From positions 585,426-649,425 of the forward strand of contig VZRN01006638.1 of assembly GCA_013397935.1 (NCBI GenBank): a stretch of DNA of 64,000 bases, written 5' to 3'. Made by a program: the position numbers and the translations under genes. Positions within the stretch are counted from its first letter, which is position 1. Each line of letters opens with the position of its first letter. The notes under the pieces are model-generated. The model saw only the letters and a list, made by a program, of their open reading frames with translations. It did no database searches and was not told the origin of the DNA. This DNA is from Dasyornis broadbenti. Lineage: Eukaryota > Chordata > Aves > Passeriformes > Dasyornithidae. This document shows positions 1 through 11,882 of the stretch, piece after piece.

Positions 1-575
1 TTTGTGGCTTTGTGTCTTTACAAGATAACCTTGATCTTTGGGATGGCTTGAAAATTAAATACAGATCAACATGACTGAAATGCTGGAATTCATTTCACCT
101 GACCCCAGTAGTCCATTCTGTACTTCTGTGCCTTTGAGGTATTCTTACAGACTCTTGACACGGACAGGGGTAACAAAAGACGTTTCTAGGTTACAAACAA
201 TCACATCCAAAAATAGTCATCCAAAATAGGTTAGATGAATTCTAGAGTTGCCAATTTTTCTTCATTGACTATAAAGGGAGGAAGGAGAACATCTCTCCGA
301 GGAGTACTTTGTGATGCCCAACATCTGTGGGCAAGTGTCCAAACTGAACCCCTCCTAACTATCTGGCTGAATTATTCTTTAGGCTCCACAAGCAGTATTG
401 ACAAGATCTTTTCTGCTGATAGATGTTTATGCTCTTAGTGTCCATAAACCCACCTAGTTTATCACTTAAATTTAGGTGTCTCAATCTTGGACTCGGCTGA
501 GTTGAAGGGATTTGACACAGTTGCTTATGAAATAGGAACTTAATACCATTTGAGGTATTCTGGAATATCACAAAA
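1..575. other. single-copy noncoding DNA
   Basis: I see no repeat family, RNA gene or supported exon here. The open frame at 235-438 has no usable splice sites around it and no recognisable domain. Confidence 0.5.
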
Positions 576-670
576 ATCATAGTATCATAGAATGTCCTGA
601 GTTGGAAGGGACCCACAAAGATCATCGACTCCAACCCTGGCTGTGCACAATACAGCCCCCAAAATATCAC
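576..670 (-). mobile_element. CR1 LINE 3' fragment
   Basis: The segment opens with two copies of the ATCATAG-type tail and continues with the antisense of the CR1 3' UTR (GTTGGAAGGGACCCACAAAG, then a TCCAACCCTGG motif). The element therefore runs on the minus strand, with its 3' end at the low coordinate. Only about 95 bases remain, which fits the usual severe 5' truncation of CR1. It resembles the family of the longer copy at 34431-34935. Confidence 0.9.
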
Positions 671-2417
671 TCCACTTGTTTGAATCTGCTTGGGGCGGGA
701 AGGAGAGATAAAAGGTCTGCAGATGGACCCGTGTTCCCTGTCCCATCAGGTTGTGGGACCTGACACAACAGACCACAACATTTCAAATGGCAGTAGATGC
801 CTCAACTTGAGGCACACCCTGGGTGTCAGAATCTCACCTACCTGTGGCTGGTGAGTCACTGCAGGGACTGCTGTTATATAAAAAGACAGAAAGTTTCTAA
901 TACTGGGTAAGAAAGAGTGAAAGACCAAATTCTGGAATACAATAAAATTGCCAGTCTGTTGTGGAGTCACCTCGTATGATTCATTCTGGAAGGGAGATTT
1001 GGGAGAAGTTTCTGTGGAGGAATGGCTCAATGTTCCAGTTTAAGTATAGCAATTCAGGAAAGAAAACCTTAATAATAAAGGACTAGACAAGAAAAGGCTC
1101 AGTCATAGCAGCCTTCACAATTTGCAAGTCATGCTTCAGGTCCCAGCAGCCATAACATTTAAGAAACATTTTAACAGAGTTGGTCTTATGTATGGGTGCT
1201 GCTTGTTTTCAATGTCTACCGGACCCAGGTTGTTCACTCTTTATTTCTCACCGGTAGGATTAGAAACATGTATCTTGAATGAAACAACATCTGATGGCAT
1301 GCCTCCAGCAAATGGCACTTCGGGAAGAATGCACCCTGGAGTTTCCTAAAAAAAAACAAACATCAAGATTAACTTGTGCTTCACAAGTTCAATTTCCATT
1401 GCAAGTTCTCCAATGGCTATTCCCACTTGGTCAAGTCAAGCACAGGCAGGAGTCTTTCCAAGATGCCGCCTCCTGGTTTGCACACATCTGATTTTGCTAA
1501 AGAGCTCTGTATTTTCCTGTGTCAAACCAGGACAGCCTGCCCTGCTGTCAGCCACGCTCCCCTCAGAACAGGGAATCAATATCTGCCGACTCTTTCCGTG
1601 TAGGGCTTTCACTGCCTCTCTCCGTTCACAGCCTGTGTTAAGTTCTGGTGGGGATGTGCAGCCTGATATAAAACTTACCATTCAGATGAGCAGATTTGAC
1701 AGATTTGTCTACTTATTAATAGACTAAGTTGAACAGAATTTAAGATGCAAATTTATTCTTGGCCTGTTTTCCTTTTTACACTTTCCGTCTCTGTTTTCTC
1801 CCCTGTGCTTTTTCCCTGGCTGTTTACATTCCCTCATCTCCTTTGGTCCATATCAATAACATTAAGAATTGTAATCTTTTAATCTCCCATAGCTCACTAG
1901 ATTACCTTTGCAGTGAGGGAAAGTGCCAGAGAGGCTGGGAGCCTGCGACCTTTTCTCCTCACCTTGTCCTTGTGGGAGGATTATTAATGGTACCCCAAAG
2001 GGAAGCTCCAGGCCCGCCTCCCCTTCAGCAGGCACAGATCACATTTATAACAGCAGAAAGAACAAACCTGTGGCGTGGGGAAAGGCAAAAGAGTAAAAAG
2101 CCAGCTGAACTTTTGTAGTGTCTATAGCAGCAGTGATTTTGCAGTGAGGGCGGGTCACCATGGTGGACATTTTATGGGGAGCAATGGCCACACCAGCATC
2201 CACCTTGTCCTTGCTGAGGGGAGGATGGCTCTGGGCTTGGTGCCTCCAGAGCTTCTTTTCCACTAGGGCCAAGCACAGCAAATATATCAGTTCTGTCTAA
2301 GTACAGTCATCTTTTTGGGTATGGTGAGAGACAAAAGTCTGAGGGACAGAGGAATGTACTTCAGCTTGGTGAGGGAGTGACATGGGCTGCTGCTGTCCTC
2401 CAGGGGTAGCAAGAGAG
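671..2417. other. single-copy noncoding DNA
   Basis: No repeat or gene is recognised. The stretch 1920-2280 is more GC-rich than its surroundings and carries overlapping open frames on both strands (1759-2118 plus, 2045-2281 minus), which is typical of base composition rather than coding. A GTAAGT-like site on the minus strand near 1675 has no convincing acceptor. Confidence 0.45.
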
Positions 2418-2680
2418 TCACAGAATTGTAGAATCATTACGGTTGGAAAAGATCTCCAAGATCACCAAGTCCAACCTTCAACCTAGTGCCACCATGCTCA
2501 CTAAACCACGTCATGAAATGCCATATCTACTCATTTATTTAACACTTCCAGGGATGGTGACTCCACTGCTTCCCTGGGGACCTGTTTCAATCCTTAACCA
2601 CTCTTTCAGTGAAGAAATTATTCGTAATACCCAACCTGAACCTCCCCTGGTGCAGCTTGAGGCAATTTCTTCAAGTTGTC
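2418..2680 (-). mobile_element. CR1 LINE 3' fragment, older subfamily
   Basis: Antisense CR1 begins with CAGAATTGTAGAATCATT, followed by GGTTGGAAAAGATCTCCAAG. It then has the characteristic run of a 'first-person' CR1 3' region: a CACTTCCAGGGATGGTGACT block, a 'dropped pair' of CTGTTTCAATCC and a GTGAAGAAATTATTC block. The wording differs from the copies at 43 and 60 kb, so it belongs to a different subfamily. Many substitutions mark it as an old insertion. Confidence 0.92.
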
Positions 2681-4759
2681 ATGGACATTTCATCCTTACC
2701 TGCGAAGGAGCACTGACTGAGGCACTTTCCACTCTCCTCATCAGCTCTTAAATGAGATGGAACATATATAGTTTTAGGAAATAATAGAACACCCAAGCTC
2801 AGTTTAAAAAAACTAATTACTGTTTGGGAAGTGAGGGGAAACTGCTGATGCCACAAGGCCTGGACAGGGTGCCGGCAGGAAGCTGCCAGGGTGCTTGCTC
2901 CACCCAAATATATGAATTCCTGGGAGCCAGGAGGATTCCCCACCCAGAGTCCTCTGAGGCCAGAAGCAGGATTGAGTCCTACAGTATGGTCAGAAGGAGG
3001 ATTTTGTTTATCACCCTCACAACTTTTGGGATATTAAGACAAAGCACTACTGAAACTGGGCTGTAGTCTGAAATATCACAACAAAACTTTCTTCTAAGGA
3101 AGAGGGGTCCTTGCCATCAATCTTCTGCTAAAGACACTTTATGTCTGTTTTTTTCCTTCCTGTGACTCAGACATCGTCCTTCTGTTTTCAACACTCAGTA
3201 TCCATCTCTAGCCAATAAAAGCAATAGGATGTGGTGGAGCAAATATGTTATAATAACTCAGAATTATGAGGTTTTCCTTTGTTTCCCTTTTTAGTTACTT
3301 GTGCACTCCTACTGATTTTACAAGAACATGTTGACTCTTGTGAGGTTTTTTGAGACAAATAAAACTCTTGCTGCAAAATGCTCTCAAAATATCTAGAGAT
3401 GTGTTTGTTCTCCACTACCGTGATATGGCAATTACATTATATAAAGTTTGTTTCTGTTTTTGTCAGGGAGTTGACAATTACAGATTTTCTTCTATGCTTC
3501 CTTGTTTGAGATGCAATTTTACATCAGCTTCTCCAGCCTTCCTTTGAATGTTTTCTGATCATCTAAGGTTCTTCAACTGCTTACCTGACACAGAGCCAAC
3601 CAGGTTCAGTCTGTTATGGGATTTGTCCCCTCCCGGCCACCTGGATGAAGATCCCAACTTGACTGAATGTAGTTCAGCAGCAGCACTCTGGTGTAGAAAT
3701 TGTCACTCTAGTATGCAGCTAAAATAATTTTCAAAATGTTTTTCCGCACTTTGAAGCTATTTCCTGCAGAATAGTGAAAAACAATGGTTGAAAGAAGACA
3801 AATTTGCTGAAATTCTGCAAGTCAGGGTAATTGCCTGTCAATGCTTTGAATATCAGGGATAACCTTTAACTCACTATGACTGTTGTAGGATCTGAGGGTC
3901 ACCTAAATTACTTCTCATTGGTTTTTTTACTGTTCAGAGTTCTTGAACAATGCAAATGTTTTCTAAGAAATAGCATGTTTTACCTTCAGTGTTCTGTCCT
4001 TGCCAAATAATGAGAACATGCAAGCTTTGCTCTTAATGGACAGATTCTTTATGCCTCTTTTATTCTTTGAGATGGATCAACCAAAACAGAGCATAAATAT
4101 TGTGACTGTCCTTTGTTCACTTGTTTGTAATCACTCTTTAGCTCTCTTAAGGGCTTGAGGTATATTTTGGAAAAGGGGTTTAATTTCTCACACTTTATTT
4201 GATGCTTGTTGGGTCATGTAATTACTGTTAAGTAGGGATGCATATATAGGCACTAATATAAATAAATAGCACTTTTTAAAATCTCACAACTCTCAAATTT
4301 ATTAATCAGCCACTGAGTAGCTATAGAGCTTGAGAGGCTTTTAAAATATTTCTTACTTTTGTATTTTAATTTGTGTTCTGTAAAAATGTTATGTTTTTGA
4401 AAAATTGCATTGAAAAGAAATATAGCATTCTCTTTCAGTTCTCACAACCTTCCTTTTACCCATCAAACCTAGGGGCCATTATTTTTTTCTAGATGCAAGT
4501 CAAAGAGAGGAGACAAAGCAAAAGTAATATGACTGAGTTTTGAAAATGTCATAGGTTTTGGAATCTCTTAACATTGTTTTTCACTTTCTATAAAAGTTCT
4601 ATTTTTTACCCCTGCAACTTTGCCATTTGAACATGATCACAGACATATTTTTTCAGATTCTCTTTTTGACACAGCCCAAGCTATTGGCATAAGAAGGCAA
4701 TTCTACATTTTCTCATTAAGTAGCTACAAATCCAATAAAATTTTTTTCTTTCATTTTAG
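2681..4759. other. AT-rich single-copy DNA
   Basis: Long AT-rich stretch, especially 3900-4750, with no repeat family seen. A minus-strand CAG|GTAAGC donor at about 3585 lacks a convincing acceptor partner. The interval ends in a pyrimidine-rich acceptor at 4742-4759 that defines the next feature. Confidence 0.4.
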
Positions 4760-4863
4760 TCTTTAAGTCTACATTAACTCACATTTGTTCTTATTCTGTG
4801 GAAAATAATGCATATTTGTGGAATTCAAACCTTGATCTACCAGAGGAAGAAATTTGCCTTCAG
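4760..4863 (+). other. candidate exon (104 bases), coding status unknown
   Basis: A T-rich tract ending CATTTTAG (to 4759) precedes this segment, and a perfect CAG|GTAAGT donor follows at 4863/4864. Only one of three frames is open. It enters with two bases of a split codon and leaves in phase 0, reading for example ICSYSVENNAYLWNSNLDLP in its centre. I do not recognise the peptide. If it is spliced to the exon at 10106 the frame meets TAA just before the ATG there, so the pair would work best as a 5' untranslated exon plus a signal-peptide exon. An isolated good donor can occur by chance in 64 kb, so this stays tentative. Confidence 0.25.
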
Positions 4864-6566
4864 GTAAGTGGAAATGTTATGGTGGCTCATAGTTCTCATT
4901 TTTATTTTATGATTCGTGGTAAAATGCAAATCAATCAGAGCAAGATTTTTTATTCTTGATGGAGTGTTTTAGCTCAAGTGAAGTGGGAACAGCCAAAAGA
5001 CAAATTTAAGTACCATTTATGGACTGACAAAGGAATTTCTTTTCCATGCAAGTGGGTCGTCCAATAACAGAAGGGGACCTCCTTGCCTCACTGGAACAGA
5101 CTGATGCCCTTGCCTCTGGAAGGGAGTTTCCTAAGCTTCTCTTGGATGAGAGGTAGGAAGGGGTTAAAGAAAGAGTGAAACTGACTCTATCTTTTAGCTA
5201 CTTTTGGAGATTTTTTTCTCACAGAAATGGTTCAAAGGGAAAAATACTATACCTCCTCCTCAGACTCCATCTATGACTTCTTACTTCTTTTGAGCAAAAA
5301 TTTTCAATATTTTCAAATTAAATTTGACAATAGGTACGGACAATAAAAACAGTATTCATTTGCAATTAATAATAATAAAAAATATTGCTTGGCCAACTAT
5401 CCCTTTTCTTGTTTGTTTGTAGAGTCTTTTATTTTCTCCATCCTGACAATTTGGAGGAACACGCTTTTCTATCATTCTAAGATATCTGTATCCTCAGGTG
5501 GAAAATAACAAAGTTTGAAAATTCGTCATGGTCCTCAGTCTTGCAAGTAAACAGCTGAAATAGCCTGGCTATAAAGCTGTGGTATCCTCACTATCAGTTG
5601 AACTGAGCTATGATGTGGCAACTTTGTACTCAAACTTTGTAAACAGACAAGCTTTTGTACAGAGAATGGAAAGGTTTTGATTTACTTGTCTCCTTTACTA
5701 AAAATATAATGAAAGCAACGGGGCAAGGAATTTGGACTGCCAAGACTAAAAAGAAAAGAAGACAGGGACTCTACAGTGTGGCATGGGCTCCAAACTCACC
5801 ATGCTCTCAAATGTCTATCTCAGAGATCCTACCTAAGGCCCAATCTGTGAAACAGAAGGTGTCTTTTGCAGGGAAAATAAATTTTTATATGAAAAAACCC
5901 CCACAACTGTTATTCATTAATTGCATGAGCAGAGCACACACAGCAGAAAATAAATAGATCCTGTCATACCTGAAATAGGAAAAGGGAGGAGGTGATGGTT
6001 GGATAGAAGAGACAAAGTGATATATAAGACATGATATGAAAGCCAAAGTCAGATAAAGCGAAAGACCAGAATAAGAAAGGTGACACAAAATCATGGCACA
6101 ATCTTAACAAGCCAATGTCAGGATAAAGGATCATGGATGTTTTCAAGCTGTCTGCAATTTCCTTCAATAAATTGGCTTTAAAGATTTGATAGCATTTCTC
6201 CCAGGAAGGTCTGCAGCTCTGTTAAGATGTATGGTATTGGCTAGCCACAGGTTCCACGTCCCAATGTAATGTCGTTTCCAGTTCAGAGAATAGGATCTCT
6301 TCTATTAGAAATTATCGTTAATAATAAGATGCCTGTCAGTTGACCTTTCTCAGCAAAAGTATCACTTTTAAAATCTTTCTCAAAAATCTGATATATGTCT
6401 CAAATATATCATTTGTATTTCCATTCTGGGCCCAAAACCTCATCTTTATCACATGTTCATAATTCTCATTAATATCAGTGGAAGCTTAGTGCAAATCCAA
6501 GGGTAAAATCTGTCCTCTAGTCTTCCAAGGGATCTCAAGTAGTATGTGAAAGTTTAGAGCTTTTGG
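4864..6566. other. single-copy noncoding DNA
   Basis: No repeat family or RNA gene is seen. Open frames at 5655-5957 (plus) and 5885-6167 (minus) overlap each other and have no splice support. Confidence 0.4.
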
Positions 6567-6774
6567 ATCATACAATCACAGAGATATTGGTTGGATAGAC
6601 TCTTGGAAGCCCGTAGTCCAGCTTTTGACTCAGGGGAGGAGTATTGCTAAGACTAGATCTGATCATATGTTGGCTTTGTTTAACTAACTCTTCAAAACTT
6701 CCACGTTTGGAGACTGGACAAACTTTTTAAGTGTTGCACTGCCCCATTGGTGAAGAAAACTTCTCCTCTTTCTC
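6567..6774 (-). mobile_element. ancient CR1 LINE remnant
   Basis: The start ATCATACAATCACAGAGATA resembles an eroded CR1 tail. The blocks after it follow the order of an old CR1 3' region read in antisense: GGTTGGATAGACTC, a TCCAGCTTTTGA block, TTCAAAACTTCCACGTTTGG, GAGACTGGACAAACTTT and GTGAAGAAAACTTCTCC. Divergence is high and small indels are frequent, so this is one of the oldest copies here. The 3' limit in the window is uncertain because it grades into a CT-rich run. Confidence 0.7.
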
Positions 6775-8752
6775 CTTCTCCTCTCTTCTCCCAGCTCTTA
6801 ATGGAGTTAAGAAAAAGATTAAAATTTAATTATATATTTATATAGTGTAGGAGTTTCCTTCGCCAGTAATATAAGCAAAAGTTTATACTGGAGACAAGTT
6901 TGAACTGAGCTGGGCTCTTGGTGCTGTGAAAGTCAATGAAAATGTAGGACACAATGCTTTAAAATCGGCTCTGTGAAGCATTTGAAAGACTTGGTTTGTA
7001 GTTTTAGCTTTGGCCTCGAAGGTGTAACTCTCTGTGAGATAAGAGACCTGAATTTAGTTGTCAATATACAATTGTTTATAGGCACTCTAGGAAAGGATCA
7101 AGCATCCAGCTGCTTTAGCATAGATGTTTTGTGCCACTTGTGATGCCCCAGGTTACCCTAGGCATGTGCACATTACAAACAATACACTGGACGAAACTTT
7201 CAGAGTGATCCAGCACAGTTTAAGCAAAGTTCAGGTGTCCATAGGTGTCTACAGGTAGAACAGAGATCTTAACTCTTGCTGTAATGAAGAGAAGCTTTAG
7301 GGATCATTTCTGGTGTAGGCACATAGTTGCCCAGAATATTTGAGATGCGTAGAGGCTGCCTGAGCTGTTTGCATGGAGTTGGAAGGTACAGATACCCACA
7401 TCCTTTCTGATCTGGCAGATGGAAACCAGGTGAAATATCTGAGGGCATCTAATATAAGCAGAAGCCTGCTGATTTTGGTGAGATGTGGGAGGTGAGGAGG
7501 AAGACGTTGGTGTTAGACAGACGTGCTGAAATCCTGTCAGTAGCCAGCTCTAGTCACTGCCTCTATATCATATAAACAGTTGACAGAACATATTGACACT
7601 TCCCAGTGTAAAAATTGTCTCAGTGTTACTGTTTCCCAACAGTTTAAAGTGTTGACACTCTAAATGATGGATTCCAAGACAGAGAGAGAGAGAAAATAAA
7701 TAAAAAAGCAGATGCTGTGAAGGGAGTGGGGGGCAAAATGAATACGGGAATGAGAATTTGTGGCCATAGCCTCTGGCACATCTGGGAATGGAAAGTAATC
7801 CAATCAGAATGAACTCTGGATGGCAGAGGACAGGGACAGGGCTGGGAATGTGTCTCTCTCAGCCCAGAGGCTCTGGGGAGAACGTTGATATGTGAATCAC
7901 AGCGGAGCTGATGATATATGAGGGCCCTGAAGAAAATCCATGCAGGAGATGGTGGGATCAGAGGCTGGAGGAGAGGGATCTGCACTGGCTATGTTTCTAG
8001 TGCTGAGCAGCACCAGGGCCTGTTCACTGGCCCCAAAGCCAGCTGGCACCTTTTGGACACAACCTTGTTGTTAAACACTCTCTGACTCTAAACAAGAAAA
8101 AATACATTCAGCATTCCTATTGGGAATATTTCTGGCCAGGGCTAATGCCTGTGCCCAGGCAGCACTGGAACAGTGCTAACTCACTGGTGTAAACACCAAG
8201 AGAGACTATTTCAGTGACAGCCATGTGCCAGGGCTCACATCTCTGCCCTGGTACACTTGATTCAGTAAATGATGTTTGTATTATCCGTTCCCAACAGCTT
8301 TTCCCAATGCCCACTTTGGATGTAGGCCTGTTTTGGGTGCCAGGCAGGTCCAGGTACAGAGACAGGAGCTGCTCTGTGCTGCTTGCCCCGGAGGCTGCAG
8401 AGCAATCCTCACACTGCATATCCCCTTCCTACCCACTTATGCTTGAACCAGAACTTAATTCCTGCCTGAAGCACTGGCCAGATTTCAGGTCTTTGCAGAC
8501 CCAGAAGACCCCGAACAGAGGGAAAGCCAGAACTGCAGCATCTAAAAATGGGAACAATAAACACCATTAGGACTTAATTGTTACCTTCAAAGAGAGGGTA
8601 CCAAACTATCCCTTAGAATGTCAGAATTCCATACAGAGAAGCAAAAAAGTTAACTATCCCAGACTCTACTTCATCATTTTTCATAAAATTGACCCATGCA
8701 ACATTTAGTGGGGATGTTTTATTTTAAAGAGGATTTTCGTATTTTAAAATGT

Positions 8753-8755
<3 letters not shown>
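6775..8755. other. single-copy noncoding DNA
   Basis: It contains a short (AG)n at 7681-7693 and otherwise unique sequence. The part 7640-8570 is richer in GC and has overlapping open frames on both strands (7644-7985 minus, 8117-8419 minus, 8214-8570 plus). None shows a domain or splice sites, so I do not call a gene. Confidence 0.4.

Positions 8756-8806
<51 letters not shown>
8756..8806. repeat. poly(T) tract, 51 bases
   Basis: An uninterrupted run of 51 T. No element body lies beside it on the 3' side that would make it the poly(A) tail of a processed retrocopy in an obvious way. Runs of this length are often mis-sized in assemblies. Confidence 0.95.
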
Positions 8807-8811
<5 letters not shown>

Positions 8812-10105
8812 CACAGCGAAACAAAGCCTGATTCCATGACATGATCTCAGATATTTGGACCCAAAATGATCTGCGGCTTTTAGGAGAGTCTGGTTTCCAA
8901 GACCTGAGTCAATCTATCAGTAAGTTTACCCATAATGGTTGGTCTGTGACAGTCCTGGAGGAATGTCTAGGCAGGAAGCCAAACAAGCTTTCATCAAAAC
9001 ATTCCCAGATTCCTGGATCAACATTGTCTGAGCTAAACAGTCCTTACAAATGGTTTGATTGTAGTGAAATGACAAATGAAGTCAGAATGTCTGAATATTT
9101 CTGAGTACTTCTGCTCCTGATTAGTAAATCCACTTGTGTCCTTCCCAGGTCCCTCATTTCATTCCATCCATTTTCTGGATAGAAAAAGAAAAGTGCTGCC
9201 TTCCCACCACTTTGCTTTATTTCTCCCTGGATCTCTAAATTCTTTTTCCTCTGATAATTTTCTGGATCTTTTTTAACCCCTTTTATGTATCCTTAAATCA
9301 TAATCACCTGAATTCTTCCGTTGTCTAGGAAAAACCCATAGTGAAATCTCAAATCCTTTAAGCTTGAGTCTGTAGGAATTTTCAGCATACAGAAGCCATC
9401 TGTGTGGTTCCAGACAAAGTGTTCTTGGTCCTCTGCTGGATCATTTATTTGTTATCCTTAGAAGTAGAAAGAAGGACACAAGGTCATCTTCTATAACCAA
9501 GCTTGTTATTCATACAATACCTCAACAATTAAACAACTTTAAAAAACCTGAAATATAGCAACAGTTACATATTAACCTGATGGAGACTGAAGGTAGTGTG
9601 TGGGCAGAAAAAACAGAGGGCTGAGGAAAATAGCTGGAAATTTTCCTTCTGCAATGAATCCAGCTGGGTCAGATAAGGGATTTGCAGCCTCTCAGCTGAT
9701 TGAACTTTATCTTGTTTTGTCCTGAGGAGGATGGATTCCTTATATAAGCAGCAACCCTGGAGGTGATTGGGACATTTGTAAGGGCATATCATTTGTAAAA
9801 GCCAAGCCAAATTTTCTCTTCTTGCCTCAAGTTATTTGGGTACTCACAATAGGTACATAGATTGTGGGTAGTCTGACTTTTTCTCAAGGTAACTCTGAAG
9901 TTTCTTGCCTTTTTTCAGATCTGAAGAAAAGTTTCGGTATCTGAAAGTTTCTCAATTTTACTTCAGTTAATTGAATAGAAAACACAATCTTCCCCCACCA
10001 TTTTCATCTCTCTTATTATCACCAATAAATAATTACTGGAATAATGCTTTAAAAACCCCAAAACATAAAAAAATCCCAATGCATTTTATCTTTTATCTAT
10101 TTCAG
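8807..10105. other. single-copy noncoding DNA
   Basis: Unique sequence. A pyrimidine-rich acceptor ends at about 9919 but is followed by a frame that stops after about 16 codons. The minus-strand frame at 9565-9810 has no supporting splice sites. The interval closes with the acceptor of the exon at 10106. Confidence 0.4.
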
Positions 10106-10189
10106 AACTATTTTTTTTCCACATAATGTGCCATAATCCCCTGTGGACCTGTATTTTGATTCTTACTTCCCTTGTTCTCCTCTTACATG
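10106..10189 (+). CDS. candidate signal-peptide exon (partial)
   Basis: The exon follows an acceptor tract (ATCTATTTCAG, to 10105), has a 20-base leader, and starts translation at ATG 10126. The first 21 codons give a short polar start (MCHNPLW), then a hydrophobic core (TCILILTSLVLLLH). The exon ends in phase 1 at CATG|GTGAGT. A signal-peptide exon with a phase 1 donor is the standard first coding exon of many secreted and immunoglobulin-superfamily proteins. I looked downstream for an Ig-type exon with a D-x-G-x-Y-x-C pattern and saw none. No homologue is recognised. The possible upstream exon is 4760-4863 and a phase-compatible downstream exon is 32080-32234. A chance hydrophobic ORF between splice-like sites remains a real alternative. 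Confidence 0.3.
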
Positions 10190-11147
10190 GTGAGTTTTCT
10201 GTTCGATTGCAACCCTACAGTAAAACTAGTTTTTCCAGTCTCAGCCAAAAGCCTTCTCACTGGTTATCACATAATTGTGTTTTTGACAGACATAATCCAA
10301 GCCAGAAGCATCACCAAAAGGAGAAAGCTGATGGCACCCTGACTACTGCTCCAAAAAAGCATGTAGTGGTTGATGGGATTACTACACCAATGAAGCAGTG
10401 CTTGAACTCAGTTCAATAAGCTGAAGGGAAATATTTGAATTTCAGAAAAATCACATGTTCAGAACAAAACCCAGAAACAAAAGCAGATGAAAATGTAGTG
10501 ATTCAATATCTCCTGTTTTCAAGAATGTTCAATTTGATGGAAACGTCAGTGCTGTGTCAGAATATCAAAGGAAGGAGGCGAGGATTTGTGCACAATCAAA
10601 TCTCCAAGTATCTTAACTAGACTATATTCATGAAGCTCACTTCACTCCCCTGAACTGTTCCCTGATGTAGATCAAGAATTGTTGCCCCTTGGCAGCTTTT
10701 TTCTACATTTTTTTTTACTTCATTTCTGCAGCAAACCTGAAGTCCTGTAAACATTTAATGTTTACATGAAAGTTTATTCCTATAAGCATTCTGTAGTTGT
10801 ACAAACCGTGACCTGGGCAGCAAATTCACATCCTGTCTTTTTCCAAGGAAACTGATATTACATTACTTGTGCTCATCCCTCACAGTATCAAAACCAACTC
10901 AAGCCCCCACACTTCCACTTTGCTGCACTGGCTTCAGAGGGCATTCAAGCAGCCTAGGAAAACTTCAAATTTCACTAGTTTTCTTCTCATTTACAACATA
11001 TTCTCATTCACTTTTTAAATGCATAAGAACCTTGAAGAATAGCTAAGTAGATCAGATCACTAATTCCTGTGAGCTAAGAAAATGAATTATTTTCTCCTGT
11101 ATTTTCTAATTTGACCTCCTTGTTGGCCTACATAAAATTTTTGCCTG
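10190..11147. other. single-copy noncoding DNA
   Basis: Unique AT-rich sequence. The open frame of the signal-peptide-like exon runs on past the donor to 10419 but becomes low-quality there. Nothing else is recognised. Confidence 0.4.
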
Positions 11148-11170
11148 TTTTTTTTTTTTTTTTTTTTTTT
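11148..11170. repeat. poly(T) tract, 23 bases
   Basis: Uninterrupted T run. No flanking target duplication is evident. Confidence 0.9.
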
Positions 11171-11487
11171 GTTATAGTCAGCAAGGTCAGGGATAACTGA
11201 AGCCAATAAACAAGGAAGCAAACAATAGTGCAACAATAATAGTTAGAAAGATTAATGCTAGTGCTTGAGTGCTCCCAGCAAGATTAATTTTCCTGAAAAC
11301 ATTAATTATTCCTTTTCCTAGGTCCAGTGCAAATTGAGTAAATGCTGTGCTGATCAACCTTGAAGGTTACAGGGGCTGATGCAGCTCTCTGATAAGATTG
11401 TGTGTGTCTGAGACTTTGAGGAAATCACACATGGCCTGGTCTCCTCACTAGAGGCTCTTGCTGCTGTGGTTCCTGAGATTATACAAA
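11171..11487. other. single-copy noncoding DNA
   Basis: Unique sequence between the poly(T) and a small CR1 scrap. I see no gene or repeat. Confidence 0.4.
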
Positions 11488-11548
11488 CACAGAATCCTTA
11501 ATGCTGTAAAAGACCTCTTAGATTATGTTCGCAACCCTTGGGATGCTG
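11488..11548 (-). mobile_element. short CR1 LINE scrap
   Basis: The stretch ACACAGAATCCTTAATGCTG followed by TAAAAGACCTCTTAGATTAT matches the antisense CR1 3' end that normally reads 'cagaatcattaaggttggaaaagacctctaagatcat'. The match fades after about 60 bases. It belongs to a different orientation and family from the copy at 11643. Confidence 0.6.
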
Positions 11549-11642
11549 ATAGTGTCCACTGCTCCTCAGGGATTCATTCTTCCCCAAAACATGGATTTCT
11601 CTCATCTGAAGTTGGATGACTACCACAGAGCTGCCTACTCCT

Positions 11643-11882
11643 GAGATTTAGATTGGATATTAGGGAGAAATTCCTTACTGTGGGAGTAGTGGGGCACTGG
11701 AACAAGTTACTCAGAGAAGCTGTGGCTGCCCCATCCCTGAAAGTGTCCAAGGCCAGGTTGGATGGGGCTTGGAGCAACCTGAGATTGTGGAAGGTGTCCC
11801 TGCCCATGGCAGGAGGGTGGAATGAGATGAACGTTAAGGTCCCTTCCAAACCCAACCATTCTGTGATTACATGATTCTATGA
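11643..11882 (+). mobile_element. CR1 LINE 3' fragment
   Basis: Sense-strand CR1 3' region. It starts at AGATTTAGATTGGATATTAG, passes GAAATTCCTTACTGTGGGAG and GGCTGCCCCATCCCTGAAAG, and ends in GATTACATGATTCTATGA, the CR1 terminal repeat. Divergence is modest, so it is fairly young relative to others here. Confidence 0.95.
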
